DNA of 6,949 bases from Myxococcales bacterium (GTDB lineage Bacteria; Myxococcota; Myxococcia; Myxococcales; Anaeromyxobacteraceae): contig JAJZTO010000147.1 in NCBI GenBank assembly GCA_021848865.1, positions 1 to 6,949 of the forward strand. The letters are read 5' to 3'. The position numbers were made by a program, and so were the translations under genes. Under the pieces are notes generated by a model. That model searched no databases, was not told where the DNA came from, and worked only from the letters and a program-made list of their open reading frames with translations. Positions 5,617-6,949 of the stretch are shown in pieces. Each line of letters opens with the position of its first letter. Positions within the stretch are counted from its first letter, which is position 1.

Positions 5617-6891
5617 TGCGCACCGCCCGGCCGCAGCCGCCCGTGCCGCCGCCGGCCGGGCCGGCGCCAGCAGCGCCGCGAGCGCCCCGCGCAGCGCGCG
5701 CGGCGAGGTCGCCCGCAGCCGCACCTCGGGCGTGCCGTGCCACCGGGCGCAGGAGCCGATGGCCCGCGCCAGGTCGCGCAGCAGCGCCTCCTCCGGCTCC
5801 ACCCCCGGCTCGAGGTGGAGCGACCGCACCTCGAAGACGCCGTCGGCCCGGTGCGCCTTGGCGTCGAGGCGGCCGACCAGCGCGCCGCGCCGGAGGACCG
5901 GCAGCACGTAGTAGCCGTGCCTGCGCCGCGCCGCCGGCAGGTAGCACTCGAGGCGGTACTCGAAGCCGAACATGCCGGCGGCGCGCTCCCGGTCCCAGAC
6001 CACCGGGTCGAAGGGCGAGAGGAGCGCCGTGCGGGTGGCCCGGAGCCCGCCCGCCCGGATCCGCTCCGCCGCCGCGAGGTGGTCCCGGTGGATCCAGCCC
6101 GGCGCCCGCCAGCCCTCGACGGCGACCTCCGCCAGGGTGCCCTCCTCGGCGAGCGGACGGAGCTCCTCGTCTCGCAGCCGCGGCCGGGTCCGGAAGTAGT
6201 CGTGGACCCAGCGCGCCTGGGTGACGCCCAGGGCGCGGACCGCCCGCTCGACCAGGGTGCGGCGGGCCTCCTCCGCCGTGGGCAGCGGGAGCCCTTCCGC
6301 GGCGGGGTGGACCCGGCTCCGGAGGTCGTAGACCCGCTGGAAGTTCTCGCGCCGGGCGACCATCAGCTCCCCGAGCGCCAGCCAGGCCTCGAGGAACCGC
6401 TTCTCCTTCTTCCAGCTCCACCAGCCCGGCTTCCCCCTGGCGCCGGGCGGCCGCTCGAAGTCGGCCGCCTTCACCGGGCCGCGCGCGCCGACGTGGGCGA
6501 GGAACGCGCGCATCTCCTTCCCGTTCCGGCGCAGGAGGCGGCGGGCCCGGTCCAGGAACCAGTGGCGCCGCGTCCCGGCGACGCGGCGGTGGAGCGGCCA
6601 GTCCTCGATGGGCGCGAAGCAGGCCTCGTGGGCCCAGCACTCGAAGAGGGCCGCCTCCGCGAGCAGCTCGTCGAGCCAGGCGGGCGCGTAGGGGCCGAGC
6701 CGCGAGAAGAGGACCAGGTAGGGGCTCCGGGCGACGACGTGGATGGTGTCGATCTGGAGGAGCGACAGCCGCGCGACGGTCTCCCGGACGTCCTCCTTCG
6801 TGGCCCGGCGCGGCGGCGGGCGCAGCAGCCCCTGGGCGGCGAGGTGGAGGGCGCGGGCCTGCCGGGCGTCGAGGAGGAGGCGGGGCGCCAT
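5599..6891 (-). CDS. ycaQ: YcaQ/AlkX-type winged-helix DNA glycosylase (HTH_42 family)
   Basis: A 430-residue member of the HTH_42 (formerly DUF1006) family. E. coli YcaQ/AlkX, about 410 residues, removes bulky N-alkylpurines and unhooks DNA interstrand crosslinks; the related AlkZ protects a Streptomyces from azinomycin. The catalytic loop is visible as LLQIDTIHVVARS with the QxD form (Gln46, Asp48) characteristic of YcaQ rather than the QxQ of AlkZ. Other family features are YLVLFSRLGPY (58-68), the FECWAHEACFAPIEDWP segment (83-99), LLSPFDPVVWDRERA (about 288-302) and RRHGYYVLPVLRRGALVGRLDAKAHR (about 323-348). The Ala/Arg-rich last 25 residues look poorly conserved. The ATG at 6891 is the first possible start, because an in-frame TAG lies five codons upstream; a GGAGGGG site is present but about 17 bases away, which is long. 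It is transcribed toward the acyl-CoA genes and its last codons overlap operator 2. No functional link to fatty-acid metabolism is apparent. Confidence 0.88.
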   Translation of the reverse strand: MAPRLLLDARQARALHLAAQGLLRPPPRRATKEDVRETVARLSLLQIDTIHVVARSPYLVLFSRLGPYAPAWLDELLAEAALFECWAHEACFAPIEDWPLHRRVAGTRRHWFLDRARRLLRRNGKEMRAFLAHVGARGPVKAADFERPPGARGKPGWWSWKKEKRFLEAWLALGELMVARRENFQRVYDLRSRVHPAAEGLPLPTAEEARRTLVERAVRALGVTQARWVHDYFRTRPRLRDEELRPLAEEGTLAEVAVEGWRAPGWIHRDHLAAAERIRAGGLRATRTALLSPFDPVVWDRERAAGMFGFEYRLECYLPAARRRHGYYVLPVLRRGALVGRLDAKAHRADGVFEVRSLHLEPGVEPEEALLRDLARAIGSCARWHGTPEVRLRATSPRALRGALAALLAPARPAAARAAAAGRCARNRQP

Positions 6892-6949
6892 GCCGGGATG
6901 GCCCTACCCCTCCGGCGCGGCGGCGGCGCCCGCCGGGGCCGGCGGGCCC
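6892..6949. other. Non-coding edge upstream of the glycosylase gene
   Basis: Fifty-eight bases of nearly pure G+C before the glycosylase start. They hold a GGAGGGG Shine-Dalgarno-like sequence on the minus strand and a GC inverted repeat at 6928-6947 (GCCCGCCG / CGGCGGGC around GGGC) without a T-tract. I see no promoter here; the gene's promoter may lie outside the window. Confidence 0.4.

Noticed and set aside
5576..6640. Second minus-strand open frame inside the glycosylase gene
   Set aside because: It overlaps the recognised YcaQ-type frame in another phase and is low-complexity Arg/Pro/Gly/Ala sequence.
6928..6947. GC-rich inverted repeat at the right edge as a terminator or regulatory hairpin
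   Set aside because: It is pure G+C without a T-tract in a region of biased composition; such repeats arise by chance and the context is cut off.
1..6949. Mobile element, CRISPR array, RNA gene or defence system
   Set aside because: No transposase, integrase, direct-repeat array, tRNA or rRNA sequence was seen. The glycosylase is a DNA repair family and alone does not suggest a resistance or defence island.

Overview
The window is very GC-rich (I estimate above 70%), with almost every codon ending in G or C and tightly packed genes, all on the minus strand. This fits a high-GC soil or sediment bacterium. A myxobacterial/deltaproteobacterial genome (Anaeromyxobacter-like) or an actinobacterium are both possible; I lean to the former with low confidence.

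Layout in transcription order (right to left). (1) 6891-5599: a YcaQ/AlkX-type winged-helix DNA glycosylase, probably unrelated to the rest. (2) 5616-5573: a promoter overlapped by a 26-bp palindrome, set in the 3' end of that gene. (3) 5549-4305: a full-length acyl-CoA dehydrogenase, translationally overlapped by (4) 4312-3638: a TetR-family repressor with a TTG start. (5) 3638-3613: a second 26-bp palindrome with the same 11-4-11 architecture. (6) 3541-1: a tight catabolic operon of SCP2-type thiolase, second acyl-CoA dehydrogenase, MaoC-like hydratase, SDR dehydrogenase and an acyl-CoA synthetase that runs off the left edge.

Together these genes encode a beta-oxidation-type pathway: acid activation by the ligase, desaturation by the acyl-CoA dehydrogenases, hydration by MaoC, oxidation by the SDR and thiolysis by the SCP2 thiolase. 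The TetR protein probably controls it through the two related palindromes. The substrate cannot be read from the sequence; branched, cyclic or steroid-side-chain acyl-CoAs are typical for such sets.

The unexpected feature is that three consecutive operon genes look damaged. The thiolase has two compensating one-base shifts and has lost about 75-80 codons including its second catalytic region, with a frame change. The second acyl-CoA dehydrogenase lacks about 80 internal residues in frame. The MaoC gene reads as a fusion of the start of one MaoC gene to the end of a second, without either catalytic residue. This is either real decay of the operon or, quite plausibly, an assembly or consensus artefact in GC-rich sequence. 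I see no tRNA, rRNA, CRISPR array, insertion sequence or other mobile element, and no clearly undescribed system. The paired operators and the clustered lesions are the points most worth checking.
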